Shown piece by piece: positions 12,401 to 23,681 of a stretch of DNA of 64,000 bases. The stretch lies in contig OZ004583.1 of assembly GCA_963924555.1 (NCBI GenBank), positions 7,516,582 to 7,580,581 of the forward strand. Reading direction: 5' to 3'. Every line of letters begins with the position of its first letter. The stretch's first letter is position 1. The DNA comes from Crambe crambe (lineage: Eukaryota; Porifera; Demospongiae; Poecilosclerida; Crambeidae). The position numbers were made by a program, and so were the translations under genes. The notes beneath the pieces were generated by a model that did no database searches, was not told the origin of the DNA, and saw only the letters and a program-made list of their open reading frames with translations.

Positions 12401-14183
12401 ATGAAATTCTCCCAATAAATGACATGTCAATAATAATTATTATTACGTAGCATTGATAAACCAACAGCTATATTTGCTGTTTATACTTTCTTTGTGCAGT
12501 TCCCAAGTTGTTTCAGGTTGGACTGGTCATCTCTGTTGTTGTGACAACAGTGGCTTTCCTACTATCTCTCATACTCTGGCTAGTTGTGGCCTTTGTACTT
12601 GGTTTGCAAAGAGGTGCATAGCTTTAAGTTAATGCTCGCATAATAGCTAGCTATGGGTGGTTCGACTAAACAGAAAAAAAAAATTCTACTTGCATAATTA
12701 TGTACATGCAACATGTCAGAAATTGATTTTGTACACATTTTGGGATCTTTTAAGATAACATCAAACAAGTTGCATTATGCAGATATTTGTGATTTGAGTT
12801 GGCAGTCAGTTAGAAATAACCTGCTTGGCTGTTCTCTTTGCTTTACGCTGACTGCGTTCCTTCTGGTGATCACTATTGGAGCTACAATTCTTTCAGTTAA
12901 ATACAAAGGTGGGTCTTATGAAATTCACCAATAATTAGCTAGCTAGCATGCTTTTAGGTATAACATTCACAAGATTTAGCTAGACACTTTCGATTCTTTC
13001 AAAAACAGATAAAATTACCCTTTTCTGGAAGAAGTTGAGAAAGAGTGCATCCACAGATGAGCCTGACACAACAACGGCTGGAAGTGGATTTCGAAATCAA
13101 GTCACAGATCCAGAGCACTCTGAGATGGAGAGAGAAACAAAAGAATGTGCTCTCCCTCATGACCAAGGGAAGTGTATCACTCAAGCAAGAAAAAGCCCAA
13201 TGAAAAAGGAGCATGAGCAACAGTGCAAGGAAAACATCAAAGTCACTAAATTGCACACCGATATGGTTAAGAGACGTTACGAGGTGTATTACGCACATGG
13301 GGAAGGAAACAATACTAACTCTATGCCTTATGGGAACCACTATTTCCCCATACAGGAAGGTGAAGTCCAGAAAACTAGCTTTTATGACCTCCCTCTGGAA
13401 GAGGAAACCCCATCACACAAATCTCCATGGTTGGAAAAGTTACAGAGGACAAGACAGATGTATGACCTCCCTCGAGAAGAAGAAGACCATGTGGATCATC
13501 ACCCTCTTCAGATGAAAAAGTCACAAAGGTCAAAACCAATGCATGATCTCCTACAAAATGAAGAAGCTCGTTTGGATGTCTTGCATCATCGGTCAGAAAA
13601 GCTTCTAAAGTCAAGACGAATGTACAACCTTCCTCAAGAAGAAGAAGAAACTCGTGTGGATCCCTACAAGTCAAAAGAACAGTCCGATTTGATGTATGAC
13701 CTTCCACGAGGGGAGAGAAGTGACACCAAGGCATCTCATTCCAAGAATCACGATGAAGAGGTGCCATGTGAGATGACCAAGGACAGAGAACTGTATTACA
13801 ATGATTCTATGATGAGTGAAGGAGAAACAAGAGACTATGTTAACAGTGAGAAGGTTTGTTGTTATCAATTTTCAAAGTGTGGGATATTAGTGTGATAATT
13901 GTGATGCTTTTAGCTACACAATGAAGATAACACTGATGTTTTTGCTAGTTACATGTATGACAAGTTTAATCTACCCATTAATATTGCACAAAGGCCAGAG
14001 TTTTATGAGATAGGCATATGCTGACTTGATGGATATCATTAAAACTGACCAACAATATTATACTGTATGTAGAATCAGTTTGTTTGTTTGTTTCTGCAGG
14101 AAATTGATGCAAAGAATAAGCCCAGAAACTATGTCAACAAACAGATGGAGAAGAGATTTTGGCCGTACGGGGCTATACTGTGA
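9403..14183 (+). CDS. Receptor gene A3: Ig/FN3 three-helix protein with p130Cas-like YDLP tail
   Basis: Exons: 9403-9460, 9527-9916, 10474-10565, 11246-11483 (acceptor at 11261 also possible), 11699-11971, 12257-12376, 12500-12613, 12783-12908, 13009-13853, 14100-14183; about 779 residues. The first two exons (signal peptide, Ig) are almost identical to A2, while all later exons are clearly diverged, which marks a duplication breakpoint near 9960. The tail has YDLP three times, YNLP once, and HDLL where a fifth copy lost its tyrosine; each is followed by an acidic run at roughly 20-35 residue spacing. DYVNS and NYVNK near the C-terminus fit the YxN (Grb2-type) consensus. YDxP repeats are the Crk-binding substrate motif of p130Cas in other animals. 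Function as a phosphotyrosine receptor is inferred. Confidence 0.78.
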
Positions 14184-14223
14184 CAACTAGCTTCCCATAA
14201 TACATTAATGTAGGTGTGTTCTA

Positions 14224-14295
14224 GGGGATATAGCGCAGCGGAAGAGCGCTTGCTTTGCATGCGAGAGGCCTCGGGTTCGAACCCCGATATCTCCA
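14224..14295 (+). tRNA. tRNA-Ala(TGC)
   Basis: The 72-nt cloverleaf is complete. Acceptor GGGGATA pairs with TATCTCC (one G-T). D stem GCGC/GCGC has a loop with GG. Anticodon stem CTTGC/GCGAG flanks loop TTTGCAT, anticodon TGC. The T arm contains GGTTCGAACC. Discriminator A, no encoded CCA, no intron, and a T-rich run shortly downstream suits Pol III termination. It lies just downstream of A3. Confidence 0.95.
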
Positions 14296-14496
14296 AACCA
14301 AACCTTTTTTTCCTTATTGCTTAATACTACTACTTTTTTCCTTTTTTGTGTTCATTCTAAACACAATAATAAAAACAACAACAACATTGAATAGCAGCAC
14401 ATGATTCCCTGTTTATTCAAAAAATAAATTTTAAACTACATAATACTCTGTACAAGGTGTGTTTAAGGATTGCTAAAAGTTTGTAGGCAAACCCTG

Positions 14497-17400
14497 TCAC
14501 ATGTTGTTGTAGTTCATCTGCCGGTTGGCTCGCCACTTGATGAAGAAAGCAGTGTCAATGAAAACCCAGTAGATGTTGGCACCCCACAAGAATACATTCA
14601 CAAACCCAAAAACCTGCAGATACGAAAAAATTGAACCTGTTTCACTAGCAAAGAAGTGCTAAAGGTTGCAAGTCCCAGTTGGTATTTCCCTGTTTCCCTT
14701 GTATTCCACAAAACCAATATGGGGGGGTGCTTCCCTTGCTCCCCCATAAAATGCAGCCCTGCAATATATTTAATCTATTTTCTCCTTCTGGCTTACAAGA
14801 CTAAATTAATTATAATCAGGTTGATTATCTCACTGAGGCTACAGCTGCCTGCTGATAGGTGTCCTGCGAAAATTGCGGTGAGCCTGACTGGCAGCTGTAA
14901 CTACTGGAGAGAAGAGGGAAGACTTTGGTTGGAACATCTCGCTCCATGGCATGAAAAGCTACCGTCCATTCAACACTTGCAATGAACCAACAGAGCACCC
15001 AGGCGATGTTAAAGGCAAGATCCTGAACGTATGAACAGAGAGGAGGGGGGGGGGGGGGGGGGGGGGGGGGGACAAAAAAGTGAGTAAGAACAGACATACA
15101 AAGTACATCAAGTAAATATGGCTGGCATTGATTGGATCCGATCAGAGGAGCATGATTTGGGATACTTTAAAAAAGAAAAGCACTGAAGTGCTAACCCTCT
15201 GCGCACAATGTGTATGAGTTTGCAGATATTGAGCAGATGACCGATGAGGAATATTAATTTGAATCAATCATCTATAAAGCATTCCATACTGTTGAGCTAG
15301 CTAGCAGTGTCTGTGCTACAGACTCCACATTCTCATTTTGAATTATCATCACTGCTTGGAGAACTGCACAGGTATGATTAAGCATGCAGGTAAGACAGTA
15401 GCAGCTAGACTAAATGCTGTAGACTTGTCACTAAAGCTGCTAGCTATGAGATTTATGCTGTTGCTCTAATCAACTTACCTTATAGTGTAGCCTAGATGGA
15501 GTAGGTAATGGTTGGCAGCACAGAGTGTGCATTATATGGAGTATAGGCTATAGTATAGTACGGACTGGAATCGTGCCTTCTTTCGCCTTTTTTTCAAAAA
15601 TCCTTAAACACTCGAGAGTATCGGCTAGACATCATTGAGACTGAAGTTGAGGCATGGTAAGCACCGCTGGCTCCAGAATAACAGACAGACTGAGTACTAC
15701 AACCCTTGCGCATGCGCAAAGTACATGTGCATCAGGTAAAACATGGCTGATAGTGACTGGATCTGATCCGAGGAGCATGATTTGGGAAGTTTTAAATACA
15801 TAGTACGTATGTACATACCGAGTAGACCAGCCAATCCATCACTTTTTCCAACCGTTCATTGGCAGTGAACAGCATATAAACAGCCATTGCTGCTATGCAG
15901 TAGATCATGGTCAAAACACCCCAGGCCACCATCAGCTGACTGGCACCATTCATACTCGTTATTGGGAAATCTAAGTTCATCTGCACGGAGCGATTTTTGA
16001 AGGATATTGTGGAGAAAGGGTACCTCATGGGAACAGTGGCCACTTCACCGACATTTTGACACGAAACGTGAGCGTTGATCAGGAATCCAGCGACTAGGGA
16101 GAATGTGAGTATGGCAAGAAACTGCAGGAATCAATAGCAACATTATGTACATAATAATTTACAATACTGAGCATTCTTCTTTTATTCATAACAGAAAGTT
16201 TACTGTACAATGAAGTACGCACTTAAACAAGAGAGTTTGTCCATTCTGAGGAAATTGGGATGGAACAAATGGGAAAGAGATAGAGACTGGTTGGTTGTCA
16301 TGTAGAGCCTGCAACTTTAACACTCTGAGCCCAAGGTACTACAGGCTTAAATTGGAAGTAGAATGACAAAGTGCTACGGATTACAGTATAGTATATACAG
16401 ACATAACAGATATAGCTACACACCAGAGGCATAATTCACTTTCAGTCAAGTCTGTTGTTGTATTGTCTTTGAAATGGACATGACATAACTGGGCCCCCCT
16501 TCTTTAAAGATAATAGTCGGTAATAGCCGTCCTCTCCAGGTAACTAGGTCTCCAGGTAACTAGGTCTCCAGGTAACTAGGTCTCCAGGTAAACTAGCAAG
16601 TCCAGGTAAACTAGGTAGTCCAGTAGCCTCGTACCCAGGCTCCCATTTTTTTTTCGGGGGGAGGGGGCCTGGTATACACTGCTTGCGCATGCACCAGAAT
16701 TCCGTGAAAATAGGATACTATTGTTATACCATCCGTGTTACGGCCTGGGCTAGTACGTAATAGAATGGGTGTGGTTTGTCAATACATCTAGAGGCTCCAG
16801 AGACTACTAGAGACATGCAAATTATGCTTCTTCTTTTTTTGCTATGCTCCAATAACAAAACCCCTGCCCTATTATGCTCAACAAAAATGCCTATTATGGT
16901 TTTAAAAAATTGGTAAGCAAATTTAAAAGTGTAGCATACAGTGGCGGATCCAAGATTTTCTATTAAAAGAGTACTTCTTATTAGTGGGTGTCCCACTACC
17001 ACTCCTATAACCACACCCATTTTTATATTTTCATTGCAAATGCTGTCAGGGCTGGATCCAGGGGTGGGGGTTGAGAGGGTTGCAACCCCCCTCTCTATAG
17101 CTAATGCAATTAGACCATGCCTACTTCCATATCTATTTTTCTTGTGTTTCTGCTCTGAAGTAGTATAATTAGAGGAACATAATATATGAGTTAACTTAAC
17201 CAATGTAGATACTACAGCCATCATCATCTAAGGCTATGTCAAGAAAAACTATGCACACATGACGCATCCATTTTGGCTTGCACTTTCAAGGTCACACATT
17301 AGATAACTCGGTGCATACTAACTGAGACCTCCTTAAAAAATTACACCTGTGATCTTGCATGTGTCACTTTAAAGATATCTTTTGGAGCACTGGCTTTCAT

Positions 17401-19449
17401 TTTTAAGGTCACACATTAGACATACTAACTGTGATCTCCTTCATGAACACCTGTGACCTCGTATGTGTCACTTCAGAGTTTGAGTATAATAGCTAGCTAG
17501 CAATTTTTGAGATGGTTCACCCTTTGCCTATACTCATGCTGTCATATAATGCACACAAATATGTGCTAGGGAAATTTGGGGAAAAATTTGGACTTCTTGG
17601 ATCCAATTTGTGCATTATGAAACAAAAATGGCTAAATGCTCAAAAAGTGGCAGCCTCAACATGGATCCTCCAAATAACTTGCTCTTTCTTGCAGCCTTCC
17701 CCATGGCCTAGGGGGCCCTAGCTGTGCTCAATTTTAAGATGTGAATTAAGATGGGTACTTCTAAGAAACTCCCTAAATCCGCCACTGGCCATAATCGTAG
17801 CCTCTTTTAGTCATCAAAAACAGCAGCAGAAAACAGTTATAATAGTTGTTTTGTTTTTTTGTTACCACCACCAATTATGTAGGTGGCTACTCTAATTCAG
17901 CAGTTTATACAAAGGAACTCAAGAGTCAACATCAATACCTCCATATCTGCCAACCCCTGGAAGTAAAAATCCCCTATTATGCATTTTGCTGCATTAAGGT
18001 TCAACCCATTATGCCCAAAACTATGCTGGCATGTCCCTAGAGGCTACCCGTACTTGCTGCTGCTGGAGATGGCTACTGTTTTGCTGCTGCTGTTTTGTCT
18101 TGGAGATATCAAGAAGTGTTTTAGCGTCCCAAGAGACCTTCTAGCTATGACAGGCACGAAGGATCCCGCCTGTATAATCTATAATGGCTGAGCCTACCTT
18201 TCTGAAAGCCTTGGGTGCCCGGTATGCTAGAGAATTAAGAGAAGAAAGTATCAACTACGTGATCGTCATTTTTTGTTATCGCTCTGCGTGTCTAGGGTTT
18301 TGTGGTTAAATAATTTCACGCATGTACAAGCAGTGCATATACCAGGCCCTATTTTTTATTGGGCCTGGGTACGAGGCTAGGCAGTCCAGGTACATACTGC
18401 ATGTACTGACTACTGAATAGACAAGATAACATTAGTCTTTCTGGATAACGACAGGCACAGACATCCACAGAGATCGAACAAACATGGAGTACGCCCAGAA
18501 TAATTTCCTTACCAGTACACAAATACCATAACAACATGATATGAACTTTAAACTCAGAAAGAGATAAAAATAACAGAGGACATCTATGATCAAGTTGATT
18601 GCTCTCTATTGTGCTTGCAGTAGATGGAGTTACTTACAACTGCAGCCATATATATGCATTGTTGATAGACATGGATTCTACACCATTGTTTCCCAGCAGA
18701 CATGTAGTGTCCAGCAGGCATAATGAGGTGTAAAAATCTGTTCTGGCCTGTCAACTCAAAAGCAGCAGACTTATTGTACAAAGTAGGATGGCATGATACA
18801 ACACACACAAGGCTGTAATATTGACCGCCTGGGACCCCTGATATGATCCAAATACCATGGACCCCTGTAATAATACCCCTGCCCTGGGACTCCTAATAGA
18901 CTCCTGGGACAACTATAATACACTCCTGTGATCAGGACCCAAAATAACCCTGGACAACCTCCCGGGATTTGGGACCATACTCTGGAAATGCCATCCTTAT
19001 TGGTAAGTTCAAAGGTCAGTAATACTTTCACTCTTACAAATAATGTCACACACATCCAGCACCAATCTCCCACTAGTTTCTAAATAAAGAACACCATTCG
19101 ATACAGAGAAAGGCTATTATAGCAGGACCAGGTACTCGCCACAGGCCAATAGTGCATCCCAAACTCCACCACATGGCAACCTAGCAAGCAGCTTAGAAGG
19201 TCTAGGTTCATGATCTTTTATTTGTGTACATGACATTGCATAAAAGCTAGCTGAAACTACTATCAAATAAATACAGACCAGAGCTACACAATATACACAC
19301 GTGTACACCTAGAACAAGCCAAGTGAACAAGCCAGCTAACTGTTTGCTAGCCTAGCTAGGCTTGTATACTGAATACTCACAAACTCTATGATTTTGATAA
19401 ATCCTTTTGATTGCAGAGGTGCTTTCCAGTGAATTTTAAAGTCGGTCAT
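14497..19449 (-). CDS. Synaptophysin/synaptogyrin-like (physin family) tetraspan protein
   Basis: Minus-strand exons: 19381-19449, 15819-16121, 14834-15022, 14497-14613; total 225 residues with all junctions in phase 0. Exon 1 encodes the physin-type N-terminus (KAPLQSKGFIKIIEF, compare FRVVKEPLGFVKVL of vertebrate synaptophysin). Helices follow at FLAILTFSLVAGFLI, at MVAWGVLTMIYCIAAMAVYML, in exon 3 (LAFNIAWVLCWFI) and in exon 4 (VFGFVNVFLWGANIYWVF). Four helices with Cys in the luminal loops fit the MARVEL fold of synaptic-vesicle/microvesicle proteins. A polyadenylation signal AATAAA (minus) lies at 14412-14417. Intron 1 is 3.3 kb and full of repeats. The tail is short and lacks the long tyrosine repeats of vertebrate synaptophysin. 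Synaptophysin versus synaptogyrin cannot be settled by eye. Confidence 0.82.
15044..15071. repeat. Poly-G run next to physin exon 3 acceptor
   Basis: About 28 G bases (+ strand) lie about 22 bases upstream, on the minus strand, of the exon at 14834-15022. On the transcript this is a poly-C run near the 3' splice site. Confidence 0.9.
16537..16620. repeat. 17-bp tandem repeat (ctaggtctccaggtaa)
   Basis: About five copies of a 16-17 bp unit lie directly left of the nested transposon; a partial unit (agtccaggta) resumes to its right at 18382. Confidence 0.8.
16624..18379. mobile_element. Nested transposon stack in physin intron 1 (outer element)
   Basis: The outer ends are inverted: TAGCCTCGTACCCAGGC at the left and its complement at the right, continuing through a match of GGGCCTGGTATA-CACTGCTTG. 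Inside, a second pair with arms around 16793-16850 and 17963-18045 (GCATGTC-CTAG, ATTATGC) encloses a third, hAT-like element at 16939-17787. No transposase is visible at any level. Confidence 0.75.
16939..17787. mobile_element. hAT-like non-autonomous element, ends CAGTGGCGGATCCA / ATCCGCCACTG
   Basis: The inverted ends start CAGTGG, typical of hAT-type elements. Related ends occur at about 5303 and 5783, and a single end at 47390, so this is a family. I see no clean 8-bp target duplication. Confidence 0.7.
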
Positions 19450-19624
19450 GATTACATACAGACACAGAGATTCAGCTATCAAAGAAAGAGCTAGAGCCAC
19501 GCCCACAAAGTGCACGTGACAACTGTAGGGGGGTGTGGTGTTGGGGTGTAGGCACCACTTTGAAAATTTTTAAGTCTTGCTAGAAAATTTATAGCTGTGG
19601 AGATCTCGCGGTCGCAGTTGGAAG
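19450..19624. promoter_or_regulatory. 175-bp bidirectional promoter region of the two physin genes
   Basis: Only 175 bases separate the two start codons, so both 5' untranslated regions and core promoters must sit here or overlap. A perfect E-box CACGTG is at 19513-19518, and a GC-rich stretch follows. No TATA box at a convincing distance is seen. Confidence 0.6.
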
Positions 19625-21134
19625 ATGGTGCAGTGGGAATACAAAGTCGGACCTTTGACGGTCAATTTCCGTGTCTTGGCAGAGCCAAAGGGATTTCTAC
19701 GGATAGTTCTCTTTGTAAGTTGTTTACTTGACTGCAATATTGAAGGGAGAAGGCAAGGGAAGAATGGCAAACTACTAGGAAGTAGCTCCTTACGACATAC
19801 GTAGCTAGGCTTGGCTGGTAGCTGAGCATGCTAGTTGGATCTTCACTATTATTACTATTAAAAGGGCAGGGCTGCCTCATGCTTTTAATTAAGACTTTGA
19901 CTTCCTTCTCTGATTACTTCTGTGAAACTGTCACTGACCTGTGTATCTGCAGAATATGTGGTGTATGAGCTCAGGGCAGAGGTGGAATGTCTGGTTCCTC
20001 TTCTCTGAGCTTAGGGTGGGTGTGACCCGTGTGAAGCTATACTTTTTGAGCTTTTTTTACAGGCAAAAAGATGCACATTCTTACAGTCAAAGTCTTAATT
20101 GACTAGGGGCATATAGCTGGTGATTATTATTTGCAGTGTTTTCATAATCAAATATCAATTTTAATAATGAGCCAATCAGTCTAAAGCTGATTATGTTGAT
20201 CGATGGTGTGACGGTTATAGTGTTCATGCATTGCAATATTGTCAGCCACAAACAACTGAGAGTCATTATAAGAATGTTTTGTTTTAGTGTAAATCCTGCA
20301 ATCTTTCTCAGGCCTTTCCCGCCTTTTCCCATGTCTATTGTCTAGCCAGTTTCAATAGATCACTCTACTCCACTCAATGTACTCTAGGTACCTACTCTAT
20401 CAGTTCACTCCTATAGTAACCAAATCTAAACCACCTTAATAATCCCCCTTGAAAGTCTATACTACATCATAATGTTGTTTCCCCTTGCTGTCACCCTGTT
20501 CCACCTGTGTTCCTGTGTTCCTTCCCCTCATTGGCACCCTGTTCCACCTGTGTTCCTTCCCCTGGTTCACCTTCTTGTTTCTTGAGAGTGTATGCCATGT
20601 GATAATCAATATGTGGTATCTAATCTAATCTAATGGTGACATTTTTTTCCTTTTTTTAGCACTAGTTAGTGTGACATTTCTAGGTCTTACATGCAGTACA
20701 TCATGCACCCTATAGTGGGACCCAATGTCCACTCCCCCCCATCTGCTCCCTTAGTGTCCATTCCCTGAATAAGGTCCAGAAAATGGGTGTGTAACAACCT
20801 TTTATTACACATACAGTGAGAAATGAGGAGGGCCTGAAATTTTCTACCCAGGAGTACGTCATTTATCCCTCTCCCCTCTTTCCTTCCCCTCCCCCCCCCC
20901 CTTTCAGCTTTACAATAGCATGAGCTCATCACAGGTGTGCAAACACAGCCTGTGCTATAGGATTATAATGATCCTGAAGGGTGGCCAGTAGAGTTAAATA
21001 AACTTGTACCAATCTAAGATCTTGTGTGCGTTGATCATGAAAGTGATGCCTAGCTCTTTTTCTTATGTGACGCTAATTGTATCTAGATAATTATTATGAT
21101 CTTGCTTCAAGGTATGTTTGTGGGTCACTGGTTG

Positions 21135-21228
<94 letters not shown>

Positions 21229-23681
21229 ACGTTTGGAGACTGATGTTGATCAGAGTACTATGCATTGGTAGGAGGGGTCACTGCCAGTGTTCCACCTATC
21301 CACTCTGCTGAAATGGGGTACCTGGAACTTATAGCATGTAAAAATATAGTACATATAAAAAATTTGTCCCCTAATACTAACAGTAAAAATTTAATAGTGT
21401 TCTCAACCCACCTCTCCATACACTCAACCCACCTCTCCATACACTCATACCCACCTGTCATACCTACCTGTCCAGATGCCATATTATTATGCACTTGCAC
21501 AATGTGGACCATCTCTTGGTGTATACCATCAATGTCAGATGTGCAGTTTCTGATTTCTACTTGAAATTTTAGTGGGCTTCTCTATCTATCCTGGGACCCA
21601 CATGAAGTTTCAATGCCTCCCACTTCAAAATGGTCATAACTATAGGTACTTCATTTGGTAAAGGGTCGTAATTAGCTATCAGCATGATCCATATCTCGTC
21701 ACATAAGTACTTTATGACCAGTAAAGGGTCATTTGGTAAAGGGTCATCACCAGAATTTCAATATGGGGCTGTAATTGCATTTTGATTTTGTTTGGTGCAA
21801 AGGTAATCATCATGATATTCTTCCAGTTTATAGCCCTCTTGGCATTCTCCATAACCGCTGGCTTTAGCTCTACTTCCAACCCCACCTCAAACTCTATTAC
21901 CTGTCAGGGCTTTAACGGCACCACCAACTCCTACATAACTTTCCAGTATCCTTATTCTAGCCAGGACTTCGACATCAAAGTAAACAGTTCCAACAGGAAC
22001 ATAACCACCTGTCGTGATGCCCTACGCTATCAAAATCTTGCCCTGTCCTCATCGGCAGGGTTCTTTGTTGCCATGGGGGTTCTCACAATTATCTACATCC
22101 TTCCGGTCATTTTGGTGTATATGCTCTTTATCACTCCCGACCTCTTCATGGCCAAATGGCTAGTCCTCGGGGTAAGTCTATGTATGTTATCTTGCTACAT
22201 ACATGTATGGACACGGTAGATACATGCACAAGCTTAATCCTGCTACATACATGTATGGACATGATAGATACATGCACAGGCTTATCCTGCTACATACATG
22301 TATGGACATGGTAGATACATGCACAAGCTTAATCCTGCTACATACATGTATGGACATGATAGATACATGCACAGGCTTATCCTGCTACATACATGTATGG
22401 ACATGGTAGATAGCCTGTGTATGTACCTACCATGTCCATATATGTTATAATTCAAAGACAACTAGCCAAGGTGATGCATGAAGATGAATATGATTGTGTA
22501 ATCCTAGTGTGTGTATAGCATGCTACTTTTCCTCTCCGTGTGTTTATTATGTCTCCTCAGGACTTTTTCATAACTATCATTTTCGGAGTTCTCTACTTGA
22601 TAGCGTGTATTGCATGGTCAGCAGGAGTGGGCCAGTTGAATTCGTACATTAAGACAACCCTCGAGACTTTCGGCCAAAAATGTACTGGCTGCGTGGGTGA
22701 TGATGTTCCCACTGCTGGACTGCAGACCTTTGGGCAACCTGCAATATCTCTGGTGAGTTCTTCAGTATTCTAGCTGTCTATATTTTGACTCTGGTCTGAG
22801 GATTTTAAAGATAGCCCAAACCATTACATCAATAATTGGGACTGACACAATCACAATACTTCTGCCATGATACTCCAAATAATGCCCACCCAATTGATAA
22901 CTAGCTATTTGGCTATGATTCCCCATTACGGGGAAACCTCAATAGTGGGACCCTTTTGGGCCTTTGAATTGTACTGATGTACAGTGGAACCTCCATTGTG
23001 AGTCAAACATAGTCATTCATTGTTTGTGTTGTTGAACGTTTATTTTATGCATGCAGATATTCGGTTATCTGGCTTCCTTTATCTGGTTGGCCAGTGTGTG
23101 GTTTGTGTATAAGGACACCTTCTGGCATAAAGACCAGACAGGACCTCTAGCATCCATCTACAACGTCACCAACAAAAACAAAGGACCCTCAAGTCCAACA
23201 CAACAAGGTAGCTATTAGCTATTATAATAATTATGATTATAAAGGGGAATGTAATATTATATGTGTGGTAACTTAGTGATAGCATGCAGAAGCAGCAATA
23301 GTATTGTATTAAATTGAAATACATGAATTAAAAGAACTAGTTCAGGATGAACATAAAACCACAAATTATTATTATTATTATGCACAAGTGATTAGAGAGT
23401 AATATTAAAGTAATGCATACAAGTTTGTAAAGAGTATCACACTTTACCACAATATTATGTAGCCAATCCCTAGCTGTTCAAATATTAGTGACACATTATT
23501 GAGCTACTGAGTAATGTAGTGCTCATCAGATATGATAATAACACAATCTGTTGCTATCTTATCAGAAAGTGTACTATTATTCGTAATTTCCACTATCTTA
23601 TTATGTGATATTCTCTGTATACATAATTATACAGTTCTCTAATCATAATCTCTCTGTCTTGCAGAAGGAGGAGGAGAGTGA
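19625..23681 (+). CDS. Synaptophysin/synaptogyrin-like (physin family) tetraspan protein, second copy
   Basis: Exons: 19625-19714, 21827-22171, 22561-22752, 23057-23207, 23665-23681; about 264 residues. The N-terminus FRVLAEPKGFLRIVLF is the hallmark of the family. Helix 1 is FIALLAFSITAGF, helix 2 AMGVLTIIYILPVILVYMLF, helix 3 FFITIIFGVLYLIACIAW, helix 4 IFGYLASFIWLASVWFVY. The luminal loops contain CQGF, CRDA and a CTGC pair, matching the Cys-bearing loops of physins, and several N-glycosylation sites. The last exon adds only EGGGE before the stop. It shares exon boundaries with the divergent neighbour, so the two are ancient paralogues. A vesicle-membrane role is inferred from the family. 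Confidence 0.85.
20450..20640. other. Possible LINE 3' tail in physin intron 1
   Basis: A duplicated phrase (ccctgttccacctgtgttcc) is followed by a stretch ending in short tandem atcta units (taatctaatctaatgg), as LINE 3' ends often do. No coding part is recognisable. The rest of the intron (19715-21826) shows only the CT repeat. Confidence 0.3.
21138..21227. repeat. (CT)n microsatellite in physin intron
   Basis: About 45 CT dinucleotides in intron 1 of the plus-strand physin gene. The Ser-Leu open frames it creates are not genes. Confidence 0.97.
22193..22430. repeat. Tandem repeat of alternating 48/47-bp units
   Basis: Five copies of a unit starting tgctacatacatgtatggac. Odd copies carry acaagcttaatcc and even copies acaggcttatcc, giving a 95-bp higher-order period. 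It lies in intron 2 of the plus physin gene and just before its end turns back on itself (catgtccata). Confidence 0.85.

Noticed and set aside
16939-17787. 8-bp target duplication of the hAT-like element
   Set aside because: Flanks gtagcata and gccataat do not match well enough.
21077-21311. Ser-Leu repeat open frames
   Set aside because: They are translations of the CT microsatellite.
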